The notes beneath the pieces were generated by a model, which saw only the letters and a program-made list of their open reading frames with translations, was not told the DNA's origin and searched no databases. The translations under genes were made by a program, and so were the position numbers. Source: Arthrobacter sp. NicSoilB8 (GTDB lineage Bacteria > Actinomycetota > Actinomycetes > Actinomycetales > Micrococcaceae). Taken from it: a stretch of 64,000 nt of DNA. Shown here one piece after another: positions 62,199 through 64,000 of this stretch (position 1 is the stretch's first letter; each line of letters begins with the position of its first letter). Location of the stretch: NCBI RefSeq assembly GCF_019977355.1, contig NZ_AP024655.1, positions 4,154,001 to 4,218,000 on the forward strand, given 5' to 3'.

Positions 62199-63437
62199 TC
62201 ACACCGGGACGCTGTGCGCGGCCTCCGGGTCCGGTACGGCTGCCTTCAATGTCCGGGTCAGTGCGACGGCCGCCAGAGCCAGGGCGGCGAGCGCGGCGCA
62301 GGCCGCGAAGACGCCCTGGTATCCGAGCGCCGTCATCGATCCGAGCGCGATGACCGGGCAGGACACGATCGCGCCCACGCGCCGGGTGTTCATGTAGAGG
62401 CCCGAGGCCAGCCCGGGGCGGGGAATGATCTGCTGAAACAGGGTCAGGCCCACTCCGGCCACAATCGCAAAGAACCACGCGTTGAGGACCTGGAGGGCGA
62501 TGAGGCCGACGGGGTCAGCCACGAAGGCCATTGCGGCGTAGTAGGCAATCCCGGCAAGGCAGCCTGACGTGATGAGCGCGTAACTGGAGAAGCGGGCGCT
62601 CAGGCGCCCGATCACGAGCAGCGCCGGGATCTCGAGGGCGGCGGACACGCCCAGCGCGATGCCGGCCCAGAGGACGTCGAGGCCCAGCCGGCCGGTCACG
62701 AAGAGGCCCATGACGGACACCGCTGCACTGTTGGTGGCCTGCAGGGCGACAAACGCGACGACGACGGCGACGACGCCTGCCCTGGACAGCGGCGGCCCGT
62801 CATCGTCCTGGCCGGCCGGGCTCTGCGGCCCGCTGAGGGGCTGCGGTTTCCGGCGGATCATGGCGGCCGTGGTGGCAATGTTGAGCACGGCCACGGCGGC
62901 GATGGCCAGCAGGATGGCGCGGTTGACCAGTGTTCCCATGATGAGCGTTGCCAGCGGCGGCCCGGCCACCCAGGCGACCGAGACGACGGCACGGGTTTTC
63001 ATGACGTCCGCCCGCGGCGCGCCCGAATGCTTGAGGTGCGCGAAAAGCAGCGACACACCGACTCCCGCCGGGCCGCCCAGGGCGATCAGGCCGACGACGG
63101 CGACCGGCAGCGAGGTGGTGCCGGCCAGCACGCCGGCGAGCGCGAGGGTCAGGGCGGCGCAGACCAGCAGGGGCCGCAGGTAGTTGTGCACGCGGTCGGC
63201 GTAGGCCGGAACCAGCAGGGCGGCGACGAAGCCGCCCGCGTTGTAGACGGCCAGGACCCACCCCACGTCTGCGGGGGTGGCGTCATAGAGCGCGACCAGC
63301 AGGAGCGCCAGCGCGGGGTTGAGGAAGGCAAACTGCAAACCCCAGAGCAGCGCGGCCGACGATACCAGCAGGCGCGGCCGCGGGGAGGCCGGCAGGGTTT
63401 CCCCGGGAAAACCCGTGTTCTGCTGACGCATGCGCAT
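62199..63437 (-). CDS. MFS sugar-efflux-type transporter
   Basis: A 412-residue major facilitator with about 12 membrane segments and a central charged loop (RRKPQPLSGPQSPAGQDDDG). VLAVYNAGGFVAALLVPAYADR and the C-terminal GLASGLYMNTRRVGAI are features of SetA-like sugar efflux transporters. The start at 63437 is the first ATG of three close candidates. It lies 63 bases upstream of the acyl-CoA synthetase gene on the same strand; export of sugars or drug-like glycosides is the likely role. Confidence 0.82.
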   Translation of the reverse strand: MRMRQQNTGFPGETLPASPRPRLLVSSAALLWGLQFAFLNPALALLLVALYDATPADVGWVLAVYNAGGFVAALLVPAYADRVHNYLRPLLVCAALTLALAGVLAGTTSLPVAVVGLIALGGPAGVGVSLLFAHLKHSGAPRADVMKTRAVVSVAWVAGPPLATLIMGTLVNRAILLAIAAVAVLNIATTAAMIRRKPQPLSGPQSPAGQDDDGPPLSRAGVVAVVVAFVALQATNSAAVSVMGLFVTGRLGLDVLWAGIALGVSAALEIPALLVIGRLSARFSSYALITSGCLAGIAYYAAMAFVADPVGLIALQVLNAWFFAIVAGVGLTLFQQIIPRPGLASGLYMNTRRVGAIVSCPVIALGSMTALGYQGVFAACAALAALALAAVALTRTLKAAVPDPEAAHSVPV

Positions 63438-63497
63438 GTCCTGGTCTCCTGTCGAATCGCGGCACCGGGGACGGTGCCCGGATGCTCGCAGTCGTTA

Positions 63498-63533
63498 GGC
63501 TGCAGCGCGGGCTGCAGCACGGGCTGCAGCGCG
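63498..63533. repeat. 12-bp tandem repeat upstream of the MFS gene
   Basis: Three 12-base units, GGCTGCAGCRCG, sit in the gap between the iclR-type gene and the exporter gene. Each contains a PstI-type CTGCAG palindrome. Confidence 0.85.
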
Positions 63534-63653
63534 GGCGGCGGCACGGCGGCCGCGCCCACGTCCCCAAGGCTAAGCGCGGCCGTTCCGGTCCGGGAGTCAC
63601 TGCCAGTACCCCTTTCGGCCGTACCGCCGACCCACCGCTCCTGGGCGGCAGCC

Positions 63654-64000
63654 TCAGCGCGCGTGCTGCGTTCCGGTCCGCGACTCCCCGGCCTGCCGGC
63701 CGCCGTAGTCGTTGCCGATCTGCCGCGCGGCGTCCTGCAGGAGCGGAACGACCGTTTTCTCGATGGCTTCCGCGGGAGCCCGGTGCGTCTGCAGGGAGAC
63801 GTTGATGGCCGCGACGACGTCGTTGCCGCGCCACACGGGCACGGCCACGCCGCGCAGGCCCTCCTCAAGTTCCTGTGACACCATCGACCAGCCCTTGTCC
63901 CGGGCCGAGTCGATTTCCGCCCGGAGCTGGTCGACGCTTCCGATGGAACGCTCGGTGAAGCGCTGCAGATGGACGGAGTCAAAGTACGCCCGCAGTTCCG
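63654..64000 (-). CDS. IclR-family regulator, C-terminal part (partial)
   Basis: The last 114 residues of a regulator whose start is beyond the right edge. DQLRAEIDSARDKGWSMVSQE, GLRGVAVPVWRGNDVVAAINVS and EKTVVPLLQDAARQIGNDYG match the effector-binding end of IclR proteins of the PcaR/PobR subgroup, which often control aromatic-acid catabolism. The DNA-binding half is not in the window. It ends in a polar tail, SRTGTQHAR. Confidence 0.85.
   Translation of the reverse strand, partial: ELRAYFDSVHLQRFTERSIGSVDQLRAEIDSARDKGWSMVSQELEEGLRGVAVPVWRGNDVVAAINVSLQTHRAPAEAIEKTVVPLLQDAARQIGNDYGGRQAGESRTGTQHAR

Noticed and set aside
63498..63533. Short CTGCAG-containing repeats as a CRISPR array
   Set aside because: Units are only 12 bases with no spacers between them, so this is a simple tandem repeat.

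Overview
The window is GC-rich, densely coded actinobacterial DNA. Protein style, frequent GTG starts, GGAGG-type ribosome binding sites, 4-base ATGA/GTGA gene overlaps and many sugar-catabolism regulators all suggest a soil Micrococcaceae member (Arthrobacter / Pseudarthrobacter type). I see no rRNA, tRNA, insertion sequence, CRISPR array or prophage gene. About 58 genes are called. Two neighbouring genes near the left edge carry inactivating lesions. Family calls come from reading the protein sequences, not from database searches.

Layout. 1-4600: the end of an unknown gene, a two-component system whose kinase is cut by an in-frame amber codon, a frameshifted LssY-like membrane protein, a small acidic protein and an F420/NADP-type oxidoreductase. 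4700-12030: a minus-strand operon that fits a complete D-apionate route (ApnO, an OiaX-like enzyme, LerI, DerI, LerK, plus an ACS-family permease), with a divergent FadR-type regulator. 12150-19780: an ABC sugar importer with two Gfo/Idh dehydrogenases and a ThuA protein, controlled by a divergent LacI. 19750-26350: D-xylose genes (xylA, xylB), an alditol (xylitol) oxidase, a ROK repressor and an aldose epimerase. 26370-28100: small unrelated genes.

28180-44660 is the most unusual part. A minus-strand operon (ABC importer, KDG kinase, KDPG aldolase) diverges from an eight-gene plus-strand operon: LacI, Gfo/Idh, CoA-transferase, a gluconate-dehydrogenase-gamma/GMC fusion, crotonase, aldehyde dehydrogenase, GH88 unsaturated glucuronyl hydrolase and a pyranose-oxidase-like GMC protein. 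Matching LacI operators sit between the -35 and -10 elements of both divergent promoters, so the two halves are probably one regulon. This looks like an undescribed CoA-dependent route for a uronate-containing glycoside. A close paralogue of its LacI follows the operon.

45890-51660: a UPF0303 protein, ArfB ribosome rescue factor, a DUF222/HNH protein, an inositol-dehydrogenase-like gene with divergent LacI, and a DUF1992 protein. 52360-59390: a TRAP-transporter operon for an unidentified acid (DctP, fused DctQM, 3-hydroxyisobutyrate-dehydrogenase-like enzyme, SAF-domain oxidoreductase) with a divergent LacI acting on a perfect 20-bp palindrome. 59500-64000: metallo-hydrolase, acyl-CoA synthetase, MFS exporter and the end of an IclR regulator.

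Two sequence patterns cut across the gene content. Strong palindromes, three of them sharing one core sequence, lie between convergent gene pairs. In-frame tandem repeats with a 15-base period lie inside three sugar genes within 12 kb.
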